A stretch of 64,000 bases of DNA from Pythium myriotylum (Eukaryota; Oomycota; Peronosporomycetes; Pythiales; Pythiaceae). Shown piece after piece: positions 20,308 to 30,053 of this stretch. Positions within the stretch are counted from its first letter, which is position 1; each line of letters starts with the position of its first letter. A program made the translations under genes and the position numbers. The DNA is taken from positions 1 to 64,000 of the forward strand of contig JALJCQ010000034.1 in the NCBI GenBank assembly GCA_023091665.1, written 5' to 3'. The notes under the pieces are model-generated. The model had not been told where the DNA came from. It worked only from the letters and a program-made list of their open reading frames with translations, and ran no database searches.

Positions 20308-23300
20308 TCAATGAGTTAGAATGACCCTATCGAGAGCTGGCACATCGAACGTACTCGTAAGTAACTCGACGACTGAAGGCAGTTTCGCGACGTCGACAGC
20401 ACGCTTGCGCTTGTAGTTGCGCAAACAAAAGCACTGCTCCCATGTAAGCAGCCGAAGAACACGAGGACGAGGCGATTGGGAGCTGGTTCCGTCATGTGAA
20501 GCTGCTGCTATACCACCGTTGTCACTTTCATCTTGAAGTTCACCGGCTGCAACGAGCCTGTGCACAACTTGTGTCCAGCCTAAACGGCTCGCGACATGAA
20601 GTGGAGTATCTCCGTGAGCATCTACTGAGTCAAGGAATGCCCCCTTCGAAAGCAAAAACTCAATAACTTCGACGTGACCGGCTCTACTGGCCTCATGTAG
20701 CGGAGTAGTTTTGGTCGCATTGTTATCGATTGCGTTCACGTCAAAGTTGAGTTCCGACGTGAGAAACTGGATAAGATCGGTCTCCCCAGTCCACGCCGCC
20801 ACATGAAGAAGCGAGTCGTAACTGTCCGAACGTGATGCGGCAAGCTCTTGGGCGATCGCGCTACCACTCAAAGCAATTCGATGTAGCTTGCCGTAGAGTC
20901 TACACCAATACGGGTTGCTAATGTTTGTGACATCTCCGAAGGAAGATGGATAGCTTTGCAACTTGTCTTCCCAAGACGCGAGACGGGAACTCGTTTCAAG
21001 AGACTGAGTAGGCTCGTATTTCAGCCGTCGAATTGTCTCTTCGATCCCATTGAGTCTCTTTTGCATCATAAACTCGATGAAACCATGTGGTTGAGTCGCG
21101 CTCTTGACTTGAGCTTTTATCGTGTCACCACTCGTAAAACCGAGCTTCACTGCCCATAGATTATTTTTCGACTCAATTTCTTGTTGTGATGCAACGCTGG
21201 TGACTTCTGCACGCACCAATCGCAGCGGATCAGATGCTGCAGCTTGCCGCTTTGCGAATTCGGTGGCACGTAATTGCCTCAGCTCACTGGAAAATTGCAG
21301 CGCGTGGTCTGCGAAGAGTTGTCGCAACTGTTCTGCTTCCTGCGTCCTCTTTTGGTTGATCTCGGCGCGCGCCTGCTCTGCAATTCTGACCCGCTTACTG
21401 CATTCTGTTGCTCTATCTTCAGGAGACTTTTCTTGTGGCATTCTCTGAGTTGGTTGGACGATTGGCTTGCGCTGGATTCCCGTCGATGCCAACTGTGGCC
21501 TTGATCTCGTCACATCTAGTGATCTTCGCTCCACCCGCAGCCGAGTTGACTGCGCAGGAAAGAATGTCGATACGTTTAGAATAGCGAGGGGGCCGGTGAT
21601 CATGTCTACCGGCCGAACACGATCATCTCTTGCTCGTGGTACTCGTGCCGTTAGACGATCGTCTTTGCGTCTATAAGAAGATCCTTCTCGCGCACTAGTC
21701 CGAGGTGGTGAAGGCTGCGATTTTACGACTGATTTGACATCTTCTATCATTGCTTGGGGGTTGTTGTAGTCGCTGGCAGACTTGCGACTCGTTGCAGGGA
21801 CTGGAGGGGTCAGCCCTTCCGGGTCTCTGTGGCTTTGTCGGTCGCTAATGGGCTCATCATCGGTTGCAGGGAAAATCGAAGTCATTTCGTCAACACCACT
21901 TTCGTTGTGCCCCGCGAAATGGCCTCCATGCGGTGTTCCAGCTGTGTCTATGCTTCCGTCACTTGAGATGATCACCGCAACTTGTTGCTGAGATTCTTCC
22001 GTCGCCGCGGTCGTTTCTGTATCTACAATCTCGCTATCGTCAGTCTCAATGCTCGATGCATCGTTGGGTAGAACGGAAGGACCGCTCTCACTTGAGTCAG
22101 TGAGCGGTAAAGTTGGGTTGATGATGCTGTCCTCTTGAATGTCTAGTCGCGGTGAGTTTATCATAGATGATGGTGCTTTTTCCTCAGCACCTGGTTGACT
22201 ATTGTCATCATCCAGAGCTATAGGTATTCCGGGCTCGCTTGTTGTGTCATCAATCGTCCACAGGTTTTGATCACTTACTCCCACAGCTGTTTGTGGGCGT
22301 GTGTTGGTCCCCTCCTCGCGTAGCTCAACTTCGGGTTGCTGTCTCTGATCCTTGTCGTCAGAGCGTCGTTCGGTTAATCGGTCATCGTTGGAATGGTGAG
22401 TCTCGGTCGATGCATCCCTATCATTCTCTCTGACCAAGGCCAATTTCAATTGGAGCTGTCGCTCCTTACGCTTCCGTGCCATGTGCACTCGTGCCAGAAA
22501 GCAGCGCACGAGGCATTGAATCACGAGAGCCATTTCTTCTAAATGCAATTGCTGTAGCGTTTGCTCTCGTTGTATCAGTTCGGTAGCCTCGTTCAGTCCT
22601 TCCGAATAGAAGTCACTTGGCTCATCGCCAATCTTTCGGCTCACCTCATGCTCCGCTTCTGCTACGGAATCTTCCTCAACCGTGTCGCCTGACACTTGAG
22701 TGGGCTCTGCTAGCGCTGCTTCGGTCATTGCTCGTGCTGTCGCTACTCGTTGCCTTGCAGATGCTCCCGACGAAGACGAAGGACGCGAATCTGGTCGACC
22801 GGTATCAATTGACTTCACTGTCGGAGTTCGGACGAGCAAGACTCGACTGGATCCAACGGGTGTTTTCGACAACGTCTCGATGGCGCGGCGAACCTTATCT
22901 TCAAATTCTAGAGTTATCGGAACATGGGGGATTTGTGAAGGAAGCGTAGGAGGGACTTCAGGTCTTGTGCTGCCCAATGATGTGATTCCTTCCAATGAAT
23001 CATCTGGTTGGTGAACTTCGGCTCCATCGGAAAGACGAGCATGATACTCCAAGAACGATGCCGGGGGCTCCCATACACATTCTCCTGTGATGTGATTGTA
23101 GTAGTAAGGTAGACCGTCCGTCTCGTTCAGGAACATCATCCATTCTGAGCCATCGTCCACCACGGTTTGAGTGTTGTCTCCGGTATCAGCAACCAAGGGT
23201 GATGACACGTTCGTATTTCCATCGGTCTCTTCCTCTTCCTCTTCATTATCATCACCACCACTCAAAAGTGCGTTAAGATGATCCATTTCCTCGGCAGTCG

Positions 23301-23613
23301 AAGGTCGGCGAGATCCTCGTGTTAGAGCCAAGCTCGTGGCTGCTGGTCTGTGATAGCCTGGTGGTGGGTCCCACAACGTCTCCATTGTCTGGAGGTTCAT
23401 ATAATACACTCGACCAGTATCATCCGTAGACTCAGTCCACTGTTGTACTTGGATGTTGTCACCAGCGGAAAGGGCCGCTGCATCTTCGATCGGCGGGTGC
23501 CATGCCGACTCGCCTGTCCGAATGTTGACGTAGTATGCCTGGCCGGATTCTTCGTCATGGTGTAGCTCCCACTCAGCGTCACCGGTGACGTTACCAGTCA
23601 CACCAACCTCCAT
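20308..23613 (-). CDS. Large WW-IQ-ankyrin repeat protein
   Basis: One exon gives 1101 residues with no catalytic domain. Three WW domains lie at about 15-41 (WELHHDEESGQAYYVN), 59-84 (WTESTDDTGRVYYMN) and 157-185 (WMMFLNETDGLPYYYN), each ending in a W-x-P-P. They should bind proline motifs. A calmodulin-type IQ motif (LVIQCLVRCFLARVHMARKR) follows near 370. The middle is long, acidic and probably disordered. A basic, Gln/Arg-rich coiled stretch (about 720-800) comes before three ankyrin repeats near 925-1030 (LLHVAAWTGETDLIQFL, TPLHEASRAGHVEVIEFLLS, TPLHVASRLGWTQVVHRLV). It is a scaffold by design, and its partners are unknown. A TTCACTCC initiator-like word lies about 40 bp before the ATG. 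Confidence 0.88.
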   Translation of the reverse strand: MEVGVTGNVTGDAEWELHHDEESGQAYYVNIRTGESAWHPPIEDAAALSAGDNIQVQQWTESTDDTGRVYYMNLQTMETLWDPPPGYHRPAATSLALTRGSRRPSTAEEMDHLNALLSGGDDNEEEEEETDGNTNVSSPLVADTGDNTQTVVDDGSEWMMFLNETDGLPYYYNHITGECVWEPPASFLEYHARLSDGAEVHQPDDSLEGITSLGSTRPEVPPTLPSQIPHVPITLEFEDKVRRAIETLSKTPVGSSRVLLVRTPTVKSIDTGRPDSRPSSSSGASARQRVATARAMTEAALAEPTQVSGDTVEEDSVAEAEHEVSRKIGDEPSDFYSEGLNEATELIQREQTLQQLHLEEMALVIQCLVRCFLARVHMARKRKERQLQLKLALVRENDRDASTETHHSNDDRLTERRSDDKDQRQQPEVELREEGTNTRPQTAVGVSDQNLWTIDDTTSEPGIPIALDDDNSQPGAEEKAPSSMINSPRLDIQEDSIINPTLPLTDSSESGPSVLPNDASSIETDDSEIVDTETTAATEESQQQVAVIISSDGSIDTAGTPHGGHFAGHNESGVDEMTSIFPATDDEPISDRQSHRDPEGLTPPVPATSRKSASDYNNPQAMIEDVKSVVKSQPSPPRTSAREGSSYRRKDDRLTARVPRARDDRVRPVDMITGPLAILNVSTFFPAQSTRLRVERRSLDVTRSRPQLASTGIQRKPIVQPTQRMPQEKSPEDRATECSKRVRIAEQARAEINQKRTQEAEQLRQLFADHALQFSSELRQLRATEFAKRQAAASDPLRLVRAEVTSVASQQEIESKNNLWAVKLGFTSGDTIKAQVKSATQPHGFIEFMMQKRLNGIEETIRRLKYEPTQSLETSSRLASWEDKLQSYPSSFGDVTNISNPYWCRLYGKLHRIALSGSAIAQELAASRSDSYDSLLHVAAWTGETDLIQFLTSELNFDVNAIDNNATKTTPLHEASRAGHVEVIEFLLSKGAFLDSVDAHGDTPLHVASRLGWTQVVHRLVAAGELQDESDNGGIAAASHDGTSSQSPRPRVLRLLTWEQCFCLRNYKRKRAVDVAKLPSVVELLTSTFDVPALDRVILTH

Positions 23614-23852
23614 GTCGGCGACCGTGACGAGGACTGGGACCTAAGGAGTGAAAAAAAAATCAAGACTATCGAAGAGGCGCGGAACGGCTGTCGACCCGTC
23701 ACCCCCAGTCCGCGAATATATGGATGAGAGTGGTCCATATTCAGAAATTCAACCTCTTTGCAGCCAGCGTATCGTGCATTTCACTCCACACGCCGTTCGA
23801 GAAACAACCATCGAAACGACTTGACTGGATCCAATTCTCACCTAAGAAACGT

Positions 23853-24874
23853 CTACTTTGCTTCCAGCTCGGCAACGAGCTGGTCATCCTTCTCCTGCAA
23901 ACCACATCCCACATGAGTTTTGTCAGTGAGGTGGTCACTATGCAGATAAACTCGTCGCCACGAACCTTTCGGCGGCGACGCACGTCGTGGTTGAAAATGC
24001 GAGCGATGTTGACTTCGGTTGTGATGATCTGGTCACGAAGGAAAGCGAGGTCGGCGTCGATTTGGGCCTATCCGCGGTTTAATACGATTATCACCCACTT
24101 CCACAGGGACAGTGGCTCAATGCAGCTCGACATACCAATCGCTCCTTGGCGGCTGAGACGTTTCCCTCGAGGAGCGCCGTCGCTTCTTCGTACGAGTACT
24201 CGACCATGACATTCGCCTGCCAGCCACCGCCAAAAACTCTTTCAATCAAAGCCATCCAACACGAAATCCTCCCATTCTGCAACGTACACCGAGCCAGATG
24301 CAGACCTTGCCGACGCTCGAGTCGACCGTGGCCTTGGCATACACGTTGTCTGCGAGGTTGAAGTGCGTCTTGATATCCTCGCCCTCTTCCTGGAACCAAA
24401 GCGATCAGCCACCGACGACGAATCTCGCACACATACGACCATGCACCTGCTTCTGCACTAGGTGGCGCAGCATCGACAGGTCCTTCTCGGTCTCCGGGAC
24501 CTTGCGCTTGAACGAGTCGCGGCTCTTCTGGAGGTTCACTTCCATGAACTTGTACTTGCTACGACCACCCGTGAGCTCCTCACGATCCGCAAAAAAACCC
24601 CTCGTATCCACCAGCGTTTTCCAACCTGTAGAGCTGCTGCAGCGCGCCCACAAGCGGCTCGATCGTGCGGATGCCGAGCGAGGCCATGAAGGCGTCGACC
24701 GATTCCTACAATCGACAAGAGGTCACTGCGCGCGCCTCCGAGAGGCTCCGGAGGCCGGAAACGCACCACAAAGAAGGCCGACGGGATGCCGCGCGCGTTG
24801 CGCTCGCCCACGATGCGCTCGGGGATGCGCGCGAGCGCCTCGGGGCTCTCCTGGATCTTGCTCTCGGTGGCCAT
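23853..24874 (-). CDS. PFDN3: Prefoldin subunit 3 (VBP1)
   Basis: It is an alpha-type subunit of the hexameric prefoldin chaperone that hands nascent actin and tubulin to the CCT chaperonin. Seven short exons (24767-24874, 24626-24705, 24447-24558, 24288-24389, 24136-24216, 23966-24067, 23853-23894) joined in frame give 208 residues. Key blocks are RGIPSAFFVESVDAF, SKYKFMEVNLQKSRDSF, HFNLADNVYAKATV, KVCIWLGANVMVEYSYEEA and DQIITTEVNIARIFNHDV. These follow the family order of coiled coil, beta hairpins and second coiled coil. The end EKDDQLVAELEAK is charged, as usual. It is the most intron-rich gene here. Exon borders were placed by frame and family likeness. The long sixth exon could read on past its donor, which would add a non-conserved tail. 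Confidence 0.88.
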
Positions 24875-24997
24875 GCTCGTCGCTCGGGAGCTTGCTGGTG
24901 CCGGATCCCCAATCATCCCATGGGCGATTCGAACATGTTCCTAACAAGTTCGTAACAGCAGAACGACCAAAGGGTCCTAACGGGTTCTTCTGTGACG

Positions 24998-25087
24998 TGT
25001 GAGAAAGTAGTAGTATCGCATACTACTAATACATAGGTAGTCGTAGTGATAGACCACTACACCATACACTGTACTACTTTTTCACAC
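24998..25087. repeat. MITE-like element with imperfect terminal inverted repeats
   Basis: The ends GTGTGAGAAAGTAGTAG and GTACTACTTTTTCACAC are near-complementary. Inside are two smaller inverted repeats, TAGTAGTAT-CGC-ATACTACTA and GTAGTGATAGACCACTAC. The roughly 90-bp unit is AT-richer than its flanks. It lies just upstream of the prefoldin start. Confidence 0.55.
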
Positions 25088-25432
25088 CGCTACTTGTGGT
25101 GGAGAGAGGTGCTCATGGTGGTAGGATTGGTACTTCTTCTACGACACAGGGTTATACGCCGTGACGGCGTTCGACTCTGTCCATGGTGCCAGTGGCGGTA
25201 TGCGCATCGAAGAGGAAAAGGGAGAGGACAATCGTGTACTTACTGTAGCGACGTCAGCTCGTAGCTTGTGCTACACATCGCGAGATGGACATCGAGGAAA
25301 CCAGACCGGAGCTTCGGATCGCGAAACGCCAATTTTTCATGAGCGATTGGAAGGATCCATGTCGTCCCCAAGCGCTCGAAATTTTCGACGAGATACCTTC
25401 CACACTTCAAGGCTTGAAGCACGAAAAGAGTC

Positions 25433-26220
25433 TCATCTCGGAAGGTATCCGCGCGTCGCAACGGCTTGAATCAAGCATTCATGATGACCGAATTGATTCG
25501 ACGAGATCACGAGGCTGATGACCGTCGTCGGTCCCGTGGTCTCGTCGAAGATGGGATACAGTAGGATACTGTAGTTTCCCCGCTCGGACATTCGCACTTG
25601 AAAAGGACGATGTGGCGAGTGGCTTGACGATACGAGGTAAAAACAAGTCATCAGGATTTGTCCTTCAAGGGTGCTCCATTCCCGGGCCTCCCACGCGCAC
25701 TCCACCAGTGCACTCCCCACACTCTCTTCGATGTAACAGCAAATGCCGCAGAATGAAAAAACCCTCGCTGGATCGCCCTCGGACCTCTGTGGGTCTCCTC
25801 ACACTGACGTGGCGAATGTGAAATCCGAGCCCGGAGTCGGAGGCTGTAGGGACTGAACAAATGAACAGTAAGGGAGCATCATCCCATTCTGCGTTGAAGC
25901 AGAAGGGGCCACGTCTCGGAGAGGCGACTTGAAGGAAGGAGAAGTTCTCGTTTTGGATCATGGGCAACTGCTTTGGGAATCAACAGCGAGGCCCTCGATC
26001 TGATACATGACGCCGCGAGGCAGGACCTCGGTGTACCTGTACTGTTGGTACTGCACCGAGGCGACTTGCAACGGGTGATCGAAAGTTTCGTGGCTTGGTG
26101 GATGGCAAAGCAAAAAGTCCGTCTGGCGCACCTTGAACTTTAGCACGTTGGATTCCGACGTGATAGCGGCATAATCCGGTGCTTGGACGGCGCGCGCGAT
26201 TATCGAACGAGTCGCTCCAT
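25433..26220 (-). pseudogene. Decayed gene of unknown function
   Basis: A single minus-strand frame reads like protein throughout but has nonsense codons at about 25,958 and 25,820. Its parts are AAITSESNVLKFKVRQTDFL, a YRYTEVLPRGVMYQIEGLAV segment, FSFCGICCYIEESVG and GNYSILLYPIFDETTGPTTV. The style (alternating beta-strand-like stretches, a Y-x-P-I-x-D-E-T-x-G block) recalls large oomycete-specific families with START-like or M96-like domains, but this is a guess from memory of style, not a match. No start was found. Confidence 0.4.
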
Positions 26221-27231
26221 AATCGAGAGGGGAGGAGACCGAGGGCGTTTATGCCGGGACAAGTGATTGCCGAAGCTGACAGAAATGAGCCAACTTGAAC
26301 CTGGAGCTGTTCACTCATCACCACGAGGGGTTCCATTCCTCAATGATTTCTCTTTTATCCAAAATGGGAAAAGTGGAAAAGGCTGATTTCAGAATAACTG
26401 TAGCATTTAATAGATGCACGAATTGGTTCATCCAAAAAAGAAGTAAGCGAAATGATTGGTGGAAGGACACTGCCAAAAAAAGTATCCATTGTTGGAGGGT
26501 CGAGGTGGCTATCCTGTGGTAGAGCATATAGAGTTGAGGTGGGTGAGGTGCCCGGCTCACATTTTTCTGAAGCAGGCACTCTCCCTGACGTACGTGGTTA
26601 TCAGAAAGAGAGGAAACAATACCCGAAGGTCGACTGGAAAATGCGCAAGAGGACACTTGCGAGCTCTCCGACCGCCGCTCTCGCGATAAACGAAATGAGT
26701 GAACTTTAGTGACTCATGAGGCGATCCAAGCACCGGTTTCGCGTTTAGGACTTTTAGAATTAATCGAGGTTGCGAATTTCCTCGCGCTTCGCGACTTTTG
26801 TAATCAGAGCGAAGAGTGGGCGGCTTGAAGCTGCACCAAAGCGTCAGAACGAGGTGAGTGAGCCGGTGCAGGCGGTGCGAAGTTCAAGGTCGCTGGGGCA
26901 GCTGATCGTGATTCGGGTGAGTCACTTCGCCCCTGCAGAGACCAACAGAGGCATCCGATTGGCTCCTTGGCGACTCTAGCAGCGAGATCCGATTGGGTTA
27001 ATGCGTCAGCACCCCCCCGGCATCTCCTCGTGTTGACGCCGCATTGGGTTTTGGCCCTCGTTCACCAAGGGCTCACCACAGCGCAGGAATGGACGTGCGT
27101 TTGGTCTCCATCTGCCATCTGGAAGTATCGCCAGTGAGCCAATCAACGCACGAGAACGAGACGGCTGCTGCTGAGCTGGTCTGTTTGTGATCGATAACTT
27201 TCCACGGCCGGGGCGCATGAGACTGTGAGTC
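26221..27231. other. Intergenic, left border of the transporter array
   Basis: No gene is supported. CCAAT words occur near 26,955 and 27,127. Short overlapping frames have no recognised domain. Confidence 0.5.
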
Positions 27232-27248
27232 GTTCATTCTTCAATCTC
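27232..27248 (+). promoter_or_regulatory. Oomycete initiator plus flanking element, transporter 1
   Basis: GTTCATTCTTCAATCTC matches the oomycete start-site consensus (YTCANTYY) joined to a CAWTTT-like flank. It lies about 30-45 bp before the ATG. The same word stands before transporter 2 although the surrounding DNA differs. Confidence 0.7.
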
Positions 27249-27277
27249 CTCTCTGGCGATCAAGACAAGTCGCAACC

Positions 27278-28720
27278 ATGTCGACTCAAGTGAAGGATCC
27301 CACGACCCCCAACGTGTACAACGAGTACGCCTCGCCCAAGATCGATGACATCGAAGGCCAGAAGCCAACCAAGCAAGTGTCGCTTCTGATGCTGCTGATC
27401 GTGTCGATGCCTCGTATGGCTATCAACATGGCCTGGGCTGCTCAGTGGGCGGCGCTCGGCCCGTACCTCGGCACGATGCTTCCCAAGTTTGCCGTGCAGA
27501 TCACGCAGGTCATCGGTCCGCTGTCGGGTATTCTCGTGGCACCGACGATCGGTGTGTTGAGTGACCGCAGCACGAACCGGTGGGGTCGTCGTCGTCCGTT
27601 CCTCTTGTATGCGGCTGTGGCCAGTGCAATCTGCTGGATCGCCATGGGTTACACTCGTGAGATCGGTGACGCTCTCGGAGACTACGGTACTGGTGCACCG
27701 GGTGTGCCGACGAGCCGCAAGTGGACGTCGTTCTTCACGGTTTTCTTCTACATCTGGATGGACGTGACTGTGAACGTGGTCCAGACGCCGGCGTTCTTGT
27801 TGGTGGCGGACATGGCTGGTGATCGTCAGACGACTGGTGCGGCGTTGGCGCAGGGTTGGTCGACGCTGGGCGCGTTCTTGGTGTCGGGGTACATCGAGAT
27901 CTGGGGAGCTGCGTACCTGACGCTGCACTGGTTCCTGGGCATGCTGGCGGTGGTGATGCTGGTGAGCGTGGGCATCGTGTGTCTGGTGGTGAAGGAGGAG
28001 CCGTTGGATCCTAGCTTGGTGGGCGAGAAGTCGGCTCTGAAGAGCATTGGTGAGGCGTTCTACTCGATCTACACGGGCCTGCGCTCGCTGCCGAGCATGC
28101 TGGTGATCTACTGCTTCATCTTCTTCTGCGTCGAGTACGGTTACACGGCATACAACGGCAACAAGGGTCAGTTCTTCGGTCTCGTGGTGTACGGCGGTAG
28201 CGCGGACAACGCGGACAGCTGTGGTGACTCGTGTACAAAGGAGCAGAAGGCGTACAGCCACGGTGTTCAGGTCGCCGGTGGTTCGACGGATCTGATGTTC
28301 AACGCCGTGGGCTACCTGTACTCGTGGACGCTGCCGTGGCTGGTGCACAAGTTCGGTGCGAAGTGGGTGTTGACGGTCTCGTTGGTCCCGCAGACGTGTT
28401 TGATCATCATGGCATTCACGAAGGTGGTTGCGTTGGACGTGTTCTTCGTGGTGATCACGTCGATGTCGCAGAACGTGATTTTCGCGCTGCTGGTGCCGTT
28501 GATCATCCACGTGTACGGCACGGAGGTGGAGATCGGTGTGTACGTTGGTGCGTTGAACTCGGCGAACTGTTTCGGTCAGCTTCTGAACTTTGCGATCGGT
28601 GCTGCGATCGTGGAGACGTCGATGGGCTACAAGCTTCCGGTGTTGTTGGGCGGCATCATGTCGTTGATCGGCGTGTTGACGAGCGCGTTCTTCCTCAAGC
28701 TTAAGATGAACTCGTTGTAA
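27278..28720 (+). CDS. Sucrose-transporter-like MFS protein, copy 1
   Basis: It is a 12-span carrier of the SUT/SLC45 type (glycoside-pentoside-hexuronide:cation symporter group), probably a plasma-membrane proton-coupled sugar importer. It has 480 residues in one exon. A 38-residue cytosolic tail is followed by the first span with AINMAWAAQWAALGPYLG, which parallels the W-A-L-Q-L-S-L-L-T-P-Y block of plant SUTs. GPLSGILVAPTIGVLSDRST and then RWGRRRPF (about 80-108) form the signature loop between spans 2 and 3. A large central loop separates the halves near 235-265. The outer loop at 305-335 carries two cysteines, C315 and C319. The end KLKMNSL is shared by most of the paralogues. The protein is identical to copy 2. 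Sucrose as substrate is inferred from family likeness. Confidence 0.88.
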   Translation: MSTQVKDPTTPNVYNEYASPKIDDIEGQKPTKQVSLLMLLIVSMPRMAINMAWAAQWAALGPYLGTMLPKFAVQITQVIGPLSGILVAPTIGVLSDRSTNRWGRRRPFLLYAAVASAICWIAMGYTREIGDALGDYGTGAPGVPTSRKWTSFFTVFFYIWMDVTVNVVQTPAFLLVADMAGDRQTTGAALAQGWSTLGAFLVSGYIEIWGAAYLTLHWFLGMLAVVMLVSVGIVCLVVKEEPLDPSLVGEKSALKSIGEAFYSIYTGLRSLPSMLVIYCFIFFCVEYGYTAYNGNKGQFFGLVVYGGSADNADSCGDSCTKEQKAYSHGVQVAGGSTDLMFNAVGYLYSWTLPWLVHKFGAKWVLTVSLVPQTCLIIMAFTKVVALDVFFVVITSMSQNVIFALLVPLIIHVYGTEVEIGVYVGALNSANCFGQLLNFAIGAAIVETSMGYKLPVLLGGIMSLIGVLTSAFFLKLKMNSL

Positions 28721-29991
28721 ACATACTCGGTTATGGCGGCAGATATGTCGCTTCGACTGAGTTGTGTAGTGTATTTTACATTTTTCTACTCCTCGTTTGA
28801 ACTGTCTTTCTTCGACTAGATATTTGTGTTTGACAAGAATGAGATCTAAACCCGAGTCTCGGCTTCTGACACGTAGCCTTGGTGACTGCAATCCCGCTTC
28901 GGTTTATTGCGCGAAAGCCCGTTATCCAGTTTATCGTACGTACTATTCAGTAGCTCTCTCCGAGCTCAACGCGGGACAGAATCACCACGGTTTGAATTGA
29001 GTGGGTGCCACTCAATTTTGTATTGCAATTCCACAGCACCTGGCAGCACCTGGAGTAGGAGTTTTGATCGTGATATGCACAGTGGAGCCCTTTTTCGCGA
29101 GGAGAATGCATCCGGCGTCCGCGAATCCTCAAGTTCGGTCTCGCTGAGCAAACCGTTGACGCCAAAGCACAGACACTAAATCATAAGCACACCTTCTCAT
29201 CATCTTCTCATTAGGGGGGTCTCCTTTCTTTAATGCTGTAGGCCATTGCACGCTCGTGACGTGTCTGACCAAGAGGCTCACAGTATCCTCTGAAAGTTTA
29301 ACGAGTTGTCGTCTCTGCTGTTCATCTCGAATTCCTCAACTTGAAGCGCGACGAGTCGCAACACTGAAAACAGAAGCAAACAAAAGAGAGTCACATAAAC
29401 CGTTTTCTCCTCTTAAATAGACCAGTGTGCAAGTACAGAGTTGCAGAGTATCCTGGATGGCGAAGCGAGCTCATCCGAAGTTGAGACAGACATCTGCCAC
29501 AAATTATACTACTGCCACGGCCGATCGTACTTGAGCTAATAGTTGCGACCAGACCCTCAGTGCCCGAACACACTCTACTTTCCGTAGTGGAGAACTATTT
29601 CGTGCTTTCAACTGCTGTCTCCCTCGGCTACATTCGCGGAGCGAAAGAAAGGCCCCGCAAATTGCGAATTCTGCTTCAAAAACGTGTACTGTACATACTG
29701 ACTTGAGACAATCCGTCTGAGCCCGGACCATTACGTTCAACACTTGATGATCACTGTCTCAAATAGACGCAGCATGTGCGTAAACGTCGGCAAGTTATCG
29801 TGGCCGCGAGGTTTTGGTCGGCAGCGAGTGAAATTCCGAGTTACCTCGACCTCGGTCACGCGTCAGCGATAGGCTCCCATCTCCACGTGTTGATGGTAGT
29901 ACGGCAAGCGGATTTTTCGGATCGGGCACAGACATCGCGTCACCGACTCAATCATCCACAGCCCGCGGACAGGGCATTCCATGGTCGCAGT
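28721..29991. other. Intergenic between transporters 1 and 2
   Basis: No gene is supported. The sequence shows no clear likeness to the flanks of the other array members. Confidence 0.5.
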
Positions 29992-30008
29992 CCTCATTCT
30001 TCAATCTT
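29992..30008 (+). promoter_or_regulatory. Oomycete initiator plus flanking element, transporter 2
   Basis: CCTCATTCTTCAATCTT lies about 46-62 bp before the ATG and shares the 14-base word TCATTCTTCAATCT with transporter 1, the only clear conservation upstream of the two genes. Confidence 0.7.
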
Positions 30009-30053
30009 CGCTGCAGTGATCAAGCCACTCCAACCAAGAAGACGACATCCATC

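Noticed and set aside
27260..28891. Long antisense frames over the transporters (about 543, 430, 419, 490, 490 and 480 codons)
   Set aside because: They occur opposite almost every intact copy, consist of Asp/Glu/His/Arg-rich nonsense and follow from codon bias of the true genes.
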